Below, piece after piece: positions 51,123 to 59,824 of a DNA stretch of 64,000 nucleotides. The translations under genes were made by a program, and so were the position numbers. Source of the stretch: Bordetella flabilis (GTDB taxonomy: Bacteria > Pseudomonadota > Gammaproteobacteria > Burkholderiales > Burkholderiaceae_B); contig NZ_CP016172.1 in NCBI RefSeq assembly GCF_001676725.1, forward strand, positions 5,146,001 to 5,210,000, read 5' to 3'. Each line of letters opens with the position of its first letter. Position 1 is the first letter of the stretch. The notes beneath the pieces are model-generated. The model ran no database searches. It was not told the origin of the DNA and was given only the letters and a program-made list of their open reading frames with translations.

Positions 51123-52016
51123 CTAGTTCTGCCGCGTTCCATCCATTACTCGTTGCCAGAAACGCTCGGCCGCGCCAACCTGCCGGGTGCGGGGCCGGAA
51201 AAGATGGATCTCTATCCGCACTTCATCCGCCGGCCCACCCAGCTTCACAAGCCGCCCCGACTGCAGGTCATCCGCGACCAGGCTCAGCGGAGACCAAGCA
51301 ACACCCCGCGCGTCCCGCGCCATCATCACCAGCACCGTCGCCAAATGGGACGAGAACGCGGGTTCCGGGAGCGGCGGTCGATTGCAAGCTTCCCAAGCGG
51401 CCCGCAATATCCGCCCCATTCCGGAAGACTCCGAATAAGCCAGGAAGGGTCCTGCCTGAAGCGCCCTGTCGCTTGCCAGCGCCGGCGCGCACACCGGGAC
51501 CAGCACGTCCTCGCCCAGCAAAACGGATTTGAACCGGTCAGGTGAAAGCCGGCTGGAAGCGGCCGGGTGATGATGGCAAAGCAGGAACTGCGCCAGTCCA
51601 TCGACCATCAACCGTTCACAACCTTGCATGCTGTCCGCCGTCAACTGGATCGTCGACATCAGCGGCGCTTCCTGCTCCAAGGTACGCAGCCACGGGGGAA
51701 AGAACGTCAGCGACAGCGCATGGGTCGAGGCAAACAGCAGCGTCTCCGTCGAGACCTGCGCGGCGCTCATCGCATCCCGGCGTCCCGTTTCCAATTGCCG
51801 CAGAATCTCTTCCGCGAAGGGTTTCAGGCGCTCACCTGCGGGCGTGAGCTGTATGGTCCGCGCTGCACGGTCGAATAAAGGTGTCCCTACCCAGTCCTCC
51901 AGGCAGCGGATTCTTCTGCTGAACGCGGGTTGGCTGATGGCGCGCTGGTCCGCGGCGCGGGAGAAACCTCCCTCGCGAATCACTGCGATGAAGTCCTCTA
52001 GCCAGGTGGTGTCCAT
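51123..52016 (-). CDS. LysR-family regulator (HypT/YjiE-like)
   Basis: A 297-aa LysR protein. Its N-terminus (TTWLEDFIAVIREGGFSRAADQRAISQPAFSRRIRCLE, residues 3-41, landmarks) is very like HypT, the hypochlorite-responsive regulator, which is a subgroup with this FSRAAexRxxSQPAFSRRIRxLE pattern. The methionines that sense HOCl in HypT cannot be confirmed. It is convergent with the leuCD-like operon and could regulate that operon or the TctC gene at 52790-53794. Confidence 0.85.
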   Translation of the reverse strand: MDTTWLEDFIAVIREGGFSRAADQRAISQPAFSRRIRCLEDWVGTPLFDRAARTIQLTPAGERLKPFAEEILRQLETGRRDAMSAAQVSTETLLFASTHALSLTFFPPWLRTLEQEAPLMSTIQLTADSMQGCERLMVDGLAQFLLCHHHPAASSRLSPDRFKSVLLGEDVLVPVCAPALASDRALQAGPFLAYSESSGMGRILRAAWEACNRPPLPEPAFSSHLATVLVMMARDARGVAWSPLSLVADDLQSGRLVKLGGPADEVRIEIHLFRPRTRQVGAAERFWQRVMDGTRQN

Positions 52017-52210
52017 CTTGAGGGTCAGCCTAGTCTTTGGGATGGAGGGTGGATGTCACGCGGCGTGTGAATGTGCGGGGCGTTGCCGGATTCGCATGTT
52101 GCGTTGGCATCGTGCCGCGCTGCCGAGTTTATCAGCGGCTGAGGGGGCAGCGAAGGCGCCGCTGGGATGCGCTCTGTGATAGCAGCCTGCTCTATTGGAC
52201 GCTGGATCGT

Positions 52211-52525
52211 TCACTTCCGGAGATAGGACTTCTTTCCGCTGTCGGAGTAGCAGAAGGTACCGCCTCGTGCGCCGGTGCAGTATTGACCGGCACGGCAACT
52301 GCACGAACCGTTCGCACCAGGCGCAAGGGATTTGGGCGTAGCTGGCGATGCAGCGGCATCCGGAGCGGAACAAACACGTTTCGATGCGCTGATCGACCCG
52401 TCCCGGCAAAGAAACTGTTCGCCCACGCAATGGTCCACGCCGCCCTTGCTTCCCGAGCAGGGATAATTCGCCGAATGCGCGATAGCCGTGAAGCACAGGG
52501 CCGCCAATAACAATGCGATACGCAT
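52211..52525 (-). CDS. Small secreted cysteine-rich protein, family not recognised
   Basis: A 104-aa protein with a clear signal peptide (MRIALLLAALCFTAIAHSA) and eight cysteines in the 86-residue mature part, arranged in two blocks: YPCSGSKGGVDHCVGEQFLC...VC and SCSCRAGQYCTGARGGTFC, joined by an Ala/Pro linker. The pattern predicts periplasmic disulfides. The start ATG at 52525 was chosen because the signal peptide begins there. I know no function; it stands alone between two unrelated transcription units. Confidence 0.7.
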   Translation of the reverse strand: MRIALLLAALCFTAIAHSANYPCSGSKGGVDHCVGEQFLCRDGSISASKRVCSAPDAAASPATPKSLAPGANGSCSCRAGQYCTGARGGTFCYSDSGKKSYLRK

Positions 52526-52716
52526 CGTGGTCCCCATTGGATGTGGACACCCAGTTAAGCCAGGCCTTGAATCAACGCCTGGAATACCCCTGCGATTGGC
52601 GGTCCGGGAGTGCGCTGCGATGCCCTTTTGCGTGGACCCGCCAGTGTGTCGGCAAACTCGCCGCATTCTTCCGCAGTGAGGTCCGGCACGCCTGCGGCTG
52701 GAGTGCCGTTAAGTGA

Positions 52717-52757
52717 AAAAGCCGCGCCATGCGCCTTGGCGGCATGGTGCGGCTTTT
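52717..52757. terminator. Rho-independent terminator of the tctC gene
   Basis: A 16-bp stem (AAAAGCCGCGCCATGC with GCATGGTGCGGCTTTT, one G-T pair) and a 9-base loop. On the minus strand it lies 32 bp past the stop of the TctC gene and ends in a T5 run; on the plus strand it ends in T4, so it may act both ways. Confidence 0.88.
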
Positions 52758-52789
52758 GCCATTCACGCGGCCCAGCGGCCGCGCACGGC

Positions 52790-53794
52790 TCAATTCAGGC
52801 TCGCACCCGACACTTTGACGATTTCCTTGTACTTTTCCTTCTCGGCGCGCACGAAATCGGCAAACTGGGCCGACGTCATGGGCTTGGCATCCGAACCCAT
52901 CGTCAACAGGCGCTGACGCACATCCGGCTGCATCAGGGCATCGCTATAGGCCTTGTTCAGCTTGGCGACGATCGCCTGCGGCGTACCACCCGTCGTGAAC
53001 ACCCCGAACCACGTGCCCAGGTCGAAATCCTTCACGCCGGACTGTTCGACGGTCGGCACATCGGGCAGCAGCGAAGATCGCTCCTTGGTCGTCACGGCCA
53101 GCGCCTTGACCTTGCCGTCCTTGATCAGCGGTGCGGATGCGGCCAGGTTATCGAACATGAAATCCGACTGTCCGGACAGCAGTGCCAGTTGCGCGGGGGA
53201 CGCGCCCTGGTAGGGAATGTGCTCGACCTTGATATCGGCACGCGCCTTCAGCAGTTCGCCGGCCAGGTGGCCCGCACTGCCATTGCCGCCCGAGCCATAG
53301 TTCAACTTGCCGGGATTGGCCTTGGCATAGGCGATCAGGTCGGCCAGGGTGTTGATGTGGTTCTTCTTGGCGAAGTCGACATTGACGACCAGCACGTTCG
53401 GCACGGAAGCGACCAGGGTCACCGGCGCGAAATCCTTGATCGGGTCATACGGCAGGTTGGCGAACAGCCAGGGGTTGATGGCATGCGTGGCTACTGCGCC
53501 CATTACCAGGGTATAGCCATCCGGTTGCGCCTTGGCGGCCAGGTCCGCCCCAATGTTGCCCCCCGCGCCGGCGCGGTTTTCCACGATGACGGGTTGGCCC
53601 AGGCTGCCGCGGACTTTCTCGGCCAGCATGCGGGCCATGGTGTCGAGCGGACCGCCGGGCGGATACGGGACGATGAAGCGTAGAGGTTTGGACGGGTAGT
53701 CGTCGGCGTGGCCGACTCCCGGAAGGACAGCGGCCAGGACCACGGCGGCCCCAGCCAGAGTGCGAAGAATGCGCGCAAACGTAGTGGCGGCCAT
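52790..53794 (-). CDS. Bug/TctC family periplasmic binding protein
   Basis: A 334-aa exported carboxylate-binding protein: signal peptide (LAGAAVVLAAVLPGVGHA), YPSKPLRFIVPYPPGGPLDT, VENRAGAGGNIGADLAAKA and HIPYQGASPAQ. GAGGAGA sits at ribosome-site distance from the ATG at 53794; a much longer upstream frame has no homology. It is monocistronic, with its own terminator at 52717-52757. Confidence 0.93.
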   Translation of the reverse strand: MAATTFARILRTLAGAAVVLAAVLPGVGHADDYPSKPLRFIVPYPPGGPLDTMARMLAEKVRGSLGQPVIVENRAGAGGNIGADLAAKAQPDGYTLVMGAVATHAINPWLFANLPYDPIKDFAPVTLVASVPNVLVVNVDFAKKNHINTLADLIAYAKANPGKLNYGSGGNGSAGHLAGELLKARADIKVEHIPYQGASPAQLALLSGQSDFMFDNLAASAPLIKDGKVKALAVTTKERSSLLPDVPTVEQSGVKDFDLGTWFGVFTTGGTPQAIVAKLNKAYSDALMQPDVRQRLLTMGSDAKPMTSAQFADFVRAEKEKYKEIVKVSGASLN

Positions 53795-54198
53795 AATCCG
53801 TGATCTCCTCTGATACGTTTTGTAAGGTGGGCGTAGCATACCGCAGCTTTGCGCTGCACTGATAGCGTCGCATTGCGTGACGCCATACCGGTCGTGCGTA
53901 CACAGCGCGATGACGCGGTATGCTGATATCGAGCATGCCAAGCGTCGCATCAGTAAGTCAGCGGCGTCTCGGTATTGAGTGAAACGAGGAATAATTCTAT
54001 TAGTCGAAAGTTCGCCAGACAGGTTGATGCAATGGACTTCACCATAAGCCTGCGATGGCCCGCTTACGGTCTGAGGCGGCCATTGGCAGAACTGGATTGA
54101 TGGCTCCTTCATCCTCAGCTGCACGAACCCAAGTGCCCTGAAGATTCACGCTAAAGACTGTAACTACTTGATTGATCGGTAAGTTTCGGGTTGACTTA
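53795..54198. other. 404-bp gap without a recognisable gene; left edge of the AT-richer island
   Basis: The first 25 bases hold the tctC ribosome site. Composition turns visibly AT-richer from about 53980. A 73-codon minus-strand frame (54039-54260) overlaps the helicase end by 62 bp and has no homology I can see. No repeat, tRNA or integrase trace was found. Confidence 0.6.
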
Positions 54199-56514
54199 TC
54201 AATCTTCGTGCCCATTGAGCGCCAGTAGTCCTGCGGCAGCTCCACTTCGCAGAATGTCACTCAAGCCTCGCGCCTTACTCCCCAGAATCTCGACCCGAAA
54301 CCGCGCGCGGGTGATTGCTACGTAAAGACGTTGGTGGGCTGCGTAGTTCAGGAAGTTTTGGCTCGGTTCGAATTCCGCCCCCGAGCCGGTCGGCGGCACA
54401 CGTCCGCTGTCGACGCCTACCAGGACCACCCCGGCAAACTCCAGACCGCCGATGAACTCAGGAGCTGACAGCACAAAGCGTCCTGAAGTCTTGGCTCGGT
54501 TCACGGCCTCCAGGTCTCCACGACATTTGACTACTTCAACGGGCTTCTTACTGCCTCTAGCAAACTCCTGGGCGCGGGCAAATAGGTCGTCGCCAAACAC
54601 AATGATGGCGACATCGGCCTTGAGTACTCCCATTTCCCGAGCAAGTGTGTCTGCACGCGTAAATGCCGCTTCAAGCATGACCTCGTCCGACGGGAACTCT
54701 AGGTACGCTGGTTTTCTCGATTTCCGTTCTTCCTCTGCTGTGAACGCACTCACAGAGGCGGTCAGAGGATTATGGAAGTTGGTGAAAAGCGTTGCGCCAC
54801 TCGAAGTGACGGAGAAAGCAAGGTCAACAATTTCCGGTGAACAACGGAACACTGAACGAATGCGCGTGGGGTCAGACTGACCGAGTGTGCCAGACGGATC
54901 GAAGGCGGTCTCAAAGGCCAAGTCCGTCCAACCGCGATCCCCAAGTGCCTGAGAACGGTCTACCGAGTAAGCAATTGGCTGACTCAATTCACTCTGCGTC
55001 AATCGGTGAAAGACAGACAGTTCATTCACGTTGAACAGATGGGTCTCGTCAATGAAGATTGAGTTGAACCCTTCTCGCGCGCGTCGCCTACGCCAAATCG
55101 GAGTGTTGAGCTGTGACGTCGCGCTGAGCACCACGTCGTCAGTGTCAAACTGCGCGGATGCCTCCAACTCGCTCTGGTACTTCTGATACATCAGGAAGGC
55201 AAACGTCTTGTCGCCGTCATTCTCCACGGGAAGGCCAATTTTCAGATGATCTAACTTCTTGTACTTACCCAGATCTTGGTCAGCGCGCCCCTTTATCTGA
55301 ACACTGATCTCGTGCTGGAGCATCTCAGCGATTGCCCAACGTTCCGTTTCTCTAAGAAATTTCTTAAATGATTCCGAAAGAAACGGCGAATGTGATTCGT
55401 ACTCGTCACGCAGCGCACGTTCCACACCTTCAATTGCATATAGCCGCTGGACTAGTTTCGACTCGTAGGCGTCTCGGTCTACCAATTCCGACTCAGAGAT
55501 TTCGCGCTTCAGCAGGTTCGCACAGAGTTCTTGAAGAGTGGTTACTTTGATGGACTGCGGCTTAGCGAGAAGCTCGATTTCCGTTTCGATAAACCCATCT
55601 CCCCCATTTATTGCGATGAGATTCACAATCGCACGACGGGTTGGCTCGCTATGTGAGACGAACAATGTGCGATGTGGCTCGCCCGCCAACGCCGCATCCT
55701 GGAGCGTCTTTAACGCCTTTAACACTAGACAGAGTGTTTTACCTGTCCCAGCTGGACCCTCAATTCGGTGGGGCACCGTCAACTCCGAGTTGACAAATGC
55801 CAGTTGTGAATTGGTCAGGATCTTGGACCAACCTTCCACACCCGCTTCAACTGTGTGGGGGGAAGTTAGTTCGCGAAGTTCGGTCACCGCCAAAGAACTT
55901 GACCCGTTCCGCGGACCAGTGGCTTCCGCCAATTGCTGTGCAGCCAATGTATAGGCGTCACCGCGCCCCTCCCAAGCCTTTCTAAAGTTGGTCAGTTGAG
56001 GAGTCTCGGTGAGACCTCCTCCTTCATTGTCGGAGAACCTATAGGCTAGGAGCGCTTTCTGGGTCTCTCGTTTGCTCCTCCGCTTTTCATCAGGATTGCG
56101 GTCAATTGATACTCTTAACGCTGTTTGCTTCCCGATTGGATATGGAAAGATCGCTGCCTTATTGTTAGACAATACTCGCTCATTGGCGCTTGGTTTTAGA
56201 CCGGCCCAGTACTTGGTAGCAAAACGCAGCGTCTTCTGCAGCGTAAGAATCAACCCACTGTCGTCGAGTCGCAGGAGCTCGCTGGTTCCCTCCAAGTCAA
56301 TGACGATGTAGTTTTGGATTTCTTTTCCTGGCGTCAGCACGTAAACACCTTCGGAGGTGGAAAGAACGACGCAACGAAAAGTCAACTGAGCTTTCGGAGT
56401 GGTGCCGCGAATCACCGATATAAGGAGTCTGCCTCGTTCAAATTCGGACGACTGGAAGACCCGTTCTGAAATCAGTTCAGCACAAGCACCTTCATCAAAA
56501 TAGGCGAATTTCAT
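54199..56514 (-). CDS. Compact SF1 (UvrD/Rep-like) helicase with unknown N-terminal domain
   Basis: A 771-aa protein. Residues 1-230 are an unrecognised domain. The helicase core follows: Q-motif LTNSQLAF (233-240), Walker A EGPAGTGKT (252-260), Walker B FIDETH (487-492, DETH where UvrD has DExQ), YSVDRSQAL (516-524, motif III-like), RCSPEIVDLA (557-566), the motif V region (GRFVLSAPEFIGGLEFAGVV) and motif VI QRLYVAITRAR (728-738). It should unwind or translocate on nucleic acid with ATP. The lower GC and codon use contrast with the surrounding genes. It begins four bases after its partner gene. A role in phage defence is inferred, not shown. Confidence 0.82.
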   Translation of the reverse strand: MKFAYFDEGACAELISERVFQSSEFERGRLLISVIRGTTPKAQLTFRCVVLSTSEGVYVLTPGKEIQNYIVIDLEGTSELLRLDDSGLILTLQKTLRFATKYWAGLKPSANERVLSNNKAAIFPYPIGKQTALRVSIDRNPDEKRRSKRETQKALLAYRFSDNEGGGLTETPQLTNFRKAWEGRGDAYTLAAQQLAEATGPRNGSSSLAVTELRELTSPHTVEAGVEGWSKILTNSQLAFVNSELTVPHRIEGPAGTGKTLCLVLKALKTLQDAALAGEPHRTLFVSHSEPTRRAIVNLIAINGGDGFIETEIELLAKPQSIKVTTLQELCANLLKREISESELVDRDAYESKLVQRLYAIEGVERALRDEYESHSPFLSESFKKFLRETERWAIAEMLQHEISVQIKGRADQDLGKYKKLDHLKIGLPVENDGDKTFAFLMYQKYQSELEASAQFDTDDVVLSATSQLNTPIWRRRRAREGFNSIFIDETHLFNVNELSVFHRLTQSELSQPIAYSVDRSQALGDRGWTDLAFETAFDPSGTLGQSDPTRIRSVFRCSPEIVDLAFSVTSSGATLFTNFHNPLTASVSAFTAEEERKSRKPAYLEFPSDEVMLEAAFTRADTLAREMGVLKADVAIIVFGDDLFARAQEFARGSKKPVEVVKCRGDLEAVNRAKTSGRFVLSAPEFIGGLEFAGVVLVGVDSGRVPPTGSGAEFEPSQNFLNYAAHQRLYVAITRARFRVEILGSKARGLSDILRSGAAAGLLALNGHED

Positions 56515-56518
56515 CTAC

Positions 56519-57373
56519 TTACCCCAGACCTATTATTGAAAGCGATTCCTTTATCTCGGCGAAGTCGTTGTCGTTCACACCTATTCTCGCGAACAGCATG
56601 GTGAAGTTCTGCATCACATGTTCGATCCAAGGCGACTTCAACTTCGCAATGGGTGCCGCCAAGTCGTCGGACGCGATAAACCGAGGACAGCGTAGGGAGG
56701 ACTCGCTGCGTGCATCCCATTCTTCGCGGGTTAGACCGCCGACTATATCGCGCGCGAGCTTCGTCGGAATGTGATGAATCTCCCGTAGTAGAGCGACGCA
56801 ATTCGCCGTTGTCCCACTCAGCAATGGCATATCACGCAAAAGGTAGAAACCGTTGAGCCGATTGCCCGACAACTCCTTCACAACAGCATCAATTTTAGAA
56901 GCATTTGCCACCAGGTGGAGTCTGCGCTCCTCCCTTGAGCTGCTGGGCGCCCGCAGCTGCAAGTTCCGAACGTAAGTATCAATGCTTCCCCGAATCTTAA
57001 TGCAGCGAGTACTCCATGCCCTGTCATTCTCCTTCGGTTTGAAGTGCGACTCGTAAATCTCGTGGACAGTCTTAGTTTCGAGCAGCGAGTCAGACAATGA
57101 TGCGTCCTTCAGATGGTTTCGCAAGGTGTTTAGGCAATCGGCATGGATGCGGTCCATCGCGATGTTTGCCCCGTCGCAGAGAATCCAGTCTTCCAGTGGC
57201 ACTACGGGGATATAGCTGAAGATAGGAGCTTTGTCTTGGACCGCATCGCAACGCGCCGTGATGACAAGACCGTAGGCGGACGTTTCGGGGTAGTCTTCCG
57301 CATAGGAACAAGAGAATACAGACCCTTGGGTGAATTCGTCCTTCCGCGGGGCGTCGAACATAATAGATCTCAT
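56519..57373 (-). CDS. Unknown 284-aa partner protein of the helicase operon
   Basis: A 284-aa soluble protein with no signal peptide or TM segment. Residues 12-50 read DEFTQGSVF ... GLVITARCDAVQDKAP: a QGxxF element followed by a hydrophobic strand and a Cys-Asp pair (42-43), a pattern I recall in uncharacterised proteins beside helicase or nuclease genes, but cannot name. The middle is charged and helical, and the C-terminus ends with SPWIEHVMQNFTMLFARIGV. ATG at 57373 was used; a second ATG at 57361 is possible. It lies first in the operon with the helicase and has the same AT-richer composition. Confidence 0.7.
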   Translation of the reverse strand: MRSIMFDAPRKDEFTQGSVFSCSYAEDYPETSAYGLVITARCDAVQDKAPIFSYIPVVPLEDWILCDGANIAMDRIHADCLNTLRNHLKDASLSDSLLETKTVHEIYESHFKPKENDRAWSTRCIKIRGSIDTYVRNLQLRAPSSSREERRLHLVANASKIDAVVKELSGNRLNGFYLLRDMPLLSGTTANCVALLREIHHIPTKLARDIVGGLTREEWDARSESSLRCPRFIASDDLAAPIAKLKSPWIEHVMQNFTMLFARIGVNDNDFAEIKESLSIIGLG

Positions 57374-57521
57374 CGCGCTGGCTCACAGTTTATCGGCAAC
57401 TGCTCGTGAACTTTCTTGCGGTCGTGGCTCATACAGTGGCTAGCTCGCGTTGTTTTTTGAAAGCGCCCCTTCGGGTAGCCATAAGAAGCTGGCTTGCTGC
57501 ATGCTTCACTGCAGCTCGGTA

Positions 57522-57845
57522 CTATGGCCACCCGTAGTCGGAAAGTAGACGCTGACAAGTGATGTTCGAATGCCAGCAATGGGTCGATGGCGGCCGTTTG
57601 GGTCGGCTGTCGCTTGGGGCCTTCAGACGGCCCCAGGCATCATAGGTCGCCTGTTCTCGCTCCACCGCTCGGCGTCGGGCGGTGGAGCGACCGAGCTTCG
57701 ACATTGTCATGCCGCCCAATTTCGCCGTCCAGCTGTAGTGCGGCGCCTCGGATACCAGCGGCTTTGGGCACGAGTCTGCCGGTTCAGCGCCAGGCTTCGG
57801 GTCCTTGAGCACTCCGACCATTTGCTCTTCCGCAAATGCTTTCAT
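57522..57845 (-). pseudogene. Remnant of an IS3-family transposase OrfA
   Basis: Reading from ATG 57845, MKAFAEEQMVGVLKDPKPGA, SEAPHYSWTAKLGGMTMSKL follows the IS3-type OrfA pattern (MKxxFxEEQxxxxLKExxxG ... SExTYYxWxxKxGGM) for about 55 codons, including the helix-turn-helix region. After GGM the similarity is lost, several conserved residues are changed (for example the Cys-Arg before the HTH reads CPK), and no OrfB is found. It is a decayed insertion-sequence fragment without visible terminal repeats. Confidence 0.6.
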
Positions 57846-57950
57846 GCTCGCGGTTCCTCTTCGAGCGGACCCCACATCGTTTCCAAACTAATCAAGGATA
57901 GGCGGCCAGAGAAGGCGAAGCGCCGAAGGGCCCGCCCTCAACAGTTATTT

Positions 57951-58457
57951 CTAAGCACCTGCTCTTGTCGCTGACTTGATTGCCGGATGGTCACACTGCC
58001 GGACATTGCAGAGTTTCACTTCTGGCTTCAAGATGACCCCTTTACCTTCATCTTCTGATACGAACTCCAGGCCGGCCCCGCCGACAAATACTCCAATCTT
58101 TATGAATTGCCGCACAAAATAGTTCTTACCCACATTGATGTCCAGGACTCGGTCATTAGCGAGAATCCGGACTCCGTGGAAAATTTGTAAGTGCAGTCGC
58201 CCTCAACCTGCGTGTAGAAGAAAACTCTGCCTAGGGTTTCTCCAATGCAAGTGCCATCAAGGTAAACATCTTTCTTCAATGCCTTTCCCACGAAACTGTC
58301 TCGGTATACCCAGAGTCCCGATTTGCCTTGGTCCGGAGTTGGGAACGATTTATCGTTCAGATTATTGTTAGTTGCCCTCCCATGGGCACGTTCGCGTGGC
58401 CGGTCGCTATCGCGAACCGGGTGTTACGAGCAGGACCTTGAGGAGTTGAGGACGCAT
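57951..58457 (-). pseudogene. Frameshifted DUF2846-type lipoprotein gene
   Basis: Three frames join into one protein. ATG 58457 opens MRPQLLKVLLVTPG; a shift leads to IATGHANVPMG, where a lipobox cysteine would be expected at the His. A second shift gives NNNLNDKSFPTPDQGKSGLW, VYRDSFVGKALKKDVYLDG and VFFYTQVEGDCTYKFSTESG. A third shift at about 58160 leads to NDRVLDINVGKNYFVRQFIK, MGVFVGGA-like IGVFVGGAGLEFV, ending at 57951. The order and motifs (YLDG..IGE, GKNYFVRQ) match DUF2846 lipoproteins, so this is a former envelope protein gene broken at three or more points. Confidence 0.7.
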
Positions 58458-59034
58458 CGGGATCGCGCTCGGCTGAACAGTGTGTTCGAGAGTGTATCAA
58501 GGTGTTTGGGGTTTATCTATAAAAAGGTTTGTATGAGGAACCCCTATCCCCCGCACACTCCCTTATGTCGCGGACCGGCTTGGATCTCGACGTTGATAGC
58601 CGTAGCACTGCAGAGCATTCCCGCTGTTATCGTAAGCCATCAGGTCAGAGGTCCGACGTCAGCGGAATGTTTTGCCGTGACCGCAGGGCTTCGTAACCAT
58701 TGATGTAAGGTGTGATCTCAATGAGGTCCGCCCGCGCAGCCTCTATATCATGTGGCCCAGGACAAGAACCACATGTGGGCAACTTAGATGGTTCCCCATG
58801 GCGCAGCGGCCTCGTACGAAAACTGGAAGCGTAGTCAAGCTACGAGAACGCTGATGGGAGTCATAAGTCACCTCTCTCCACCTACCGACACCGCTAAACG
58901 GCAGGCGCATGCTGCAGCTCCGTCGACGCAATCGCAGAGTGAGCAATCTGCGCGAAGGAACGATCTAGATCGGACGACCAAAACTCCCTCTTGAACGTCT
59001 TCCGACGCGCGAGCGGTGCGGGCCCTGACACCAA
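58458..59034. other. 577-bp stretch without a recognisable gene
   Basis: Short frames of 60-126 codons occur on both strands, but none has homology, a good ribosome site or a matching codon pattern. No tRNA, attachment site or inverted repeat was seen. It is probably degraded island DNA between the DUF2846 pseudogene and aapP. Confidence 0.6.
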
Positions 59035-59775
59035 TCAATGCAATATCTGACTCAAAAACAACTTAGTCCTTTCATTCTGCGGCCGATCAAAAAACTCCTC
59101 CGGCGCGTTCTCCTCAATAATCTCGCCCCGATCCATAAAAATCACCCGATCAGCCACCTTCCTCGCAAACCCCATCTCATGGGTAACGACCAGCATCGTC
59201 ACCCCGCTCTCCTCCGCCAGCGTCACCATCACATCCAGCACTTCCTTCACCATCTCCGGATCCAGCGCTGAAGTCGGCTCATCGAACAACATAATCTTCG
59301 GATTCATGCACAGCGACCGCGCGATAGCCACCCGCTGCTGCTGCCCCCCCGACAACTGCCCGGGAAACTTCGTCGCCTGCTCCGGAATCCGCACCCGCTC
59401 CAGATACTTCAAGGCAATCGCCTCCGCCTCAGCCCGCGGTTTCTTCAGCACCCACATCGGCCCCAGCGTCAGATTCTCCAGCACCGTCAGATGCGGAAAA
59501 AGGTTGAAGTGCTGGAACACCATCCCCACCTCGCGCCGGATGGTCTCGACATGCTTCAGGTCATTGGTCAGTTCGATGCCGTCGACAATGATCTGCCCCT
59601 GCTGATGTTCCTCCAGCCGGTTGATGCAGCGGATCAACGTCGATTTTCCCGACCCCGACGGCCCGCAGATCACGATGCGTTCACCCGGCGCGACGTCCAT
59701 GTTGATGTTGCGCAGGACATGGAACTGGCCGTACCACTTGTTCACGTCCTGCATACGGATGATGGCGTCAGCCAT
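59035..59775 (-). CDS. aapP: General L-amino acid ABC transporter ATPase (AapP)
   Basis: A 246-aa polar amino-acid ATPase: Walker [16 protein letters not shown], signature [15 protein letters not shown], Walker [15 protein letters not shown]. It closes the aapJQMP operon, 49 bp after aapM. The synonymous third positions are unusually rich in C and A for part of the gene, but the protein is intact. Confidence 0.94.
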   Translation of the reverse strand: MADAIIRMQDVNKWYGQFHVLRNINMDVAPGERIVICGPSGSGKSTLIRCINRLEEHQQGQIIVDGIELTNDLKHVETIRREVGMVFQHFNLFPHLTVLENLTLGPMWVLKKPRAEAEAIALKYLERVRIPEQATKFPGQLSGGQQQRVAIARSLCMNPKIMLFDEPTSALDPEMVKEVLDVMVTLAEESGVTMLVVTHEMGFARKVADRVIFMDRGEIIEENAPEEFFDRPQNERTKLFLSQILH

Positions 59776-59824
59776 GCATGCACTCCCTTGTATGTCGCCC
59801 GCGCCGCGCGGCGCGGGTGCCGCC

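Noticed and set aside
50831..51545. Open frames through the minisatellite encoding Gly-Ala-Pro or Leu-Val-Pro runs with apparent membrane character
   Set aside because: Every frame is open because of the repeat; no ribosome site, and they overlap the intact hydrolase and LysR genes.
54039..54260. 73-codon frame after the helicase gene as a possible third operon member
   Set aside because: It overlaps the helicase end by 62 bp, lacks a ribosome site and shows no recognisable motif.
58323..58994. Small frames (126, 67 and 68 codons) near the right end of the island
   Set aside because: The first is antisense to the decayed DUF2846 gene; the others have no homology, start context or coding pattern.
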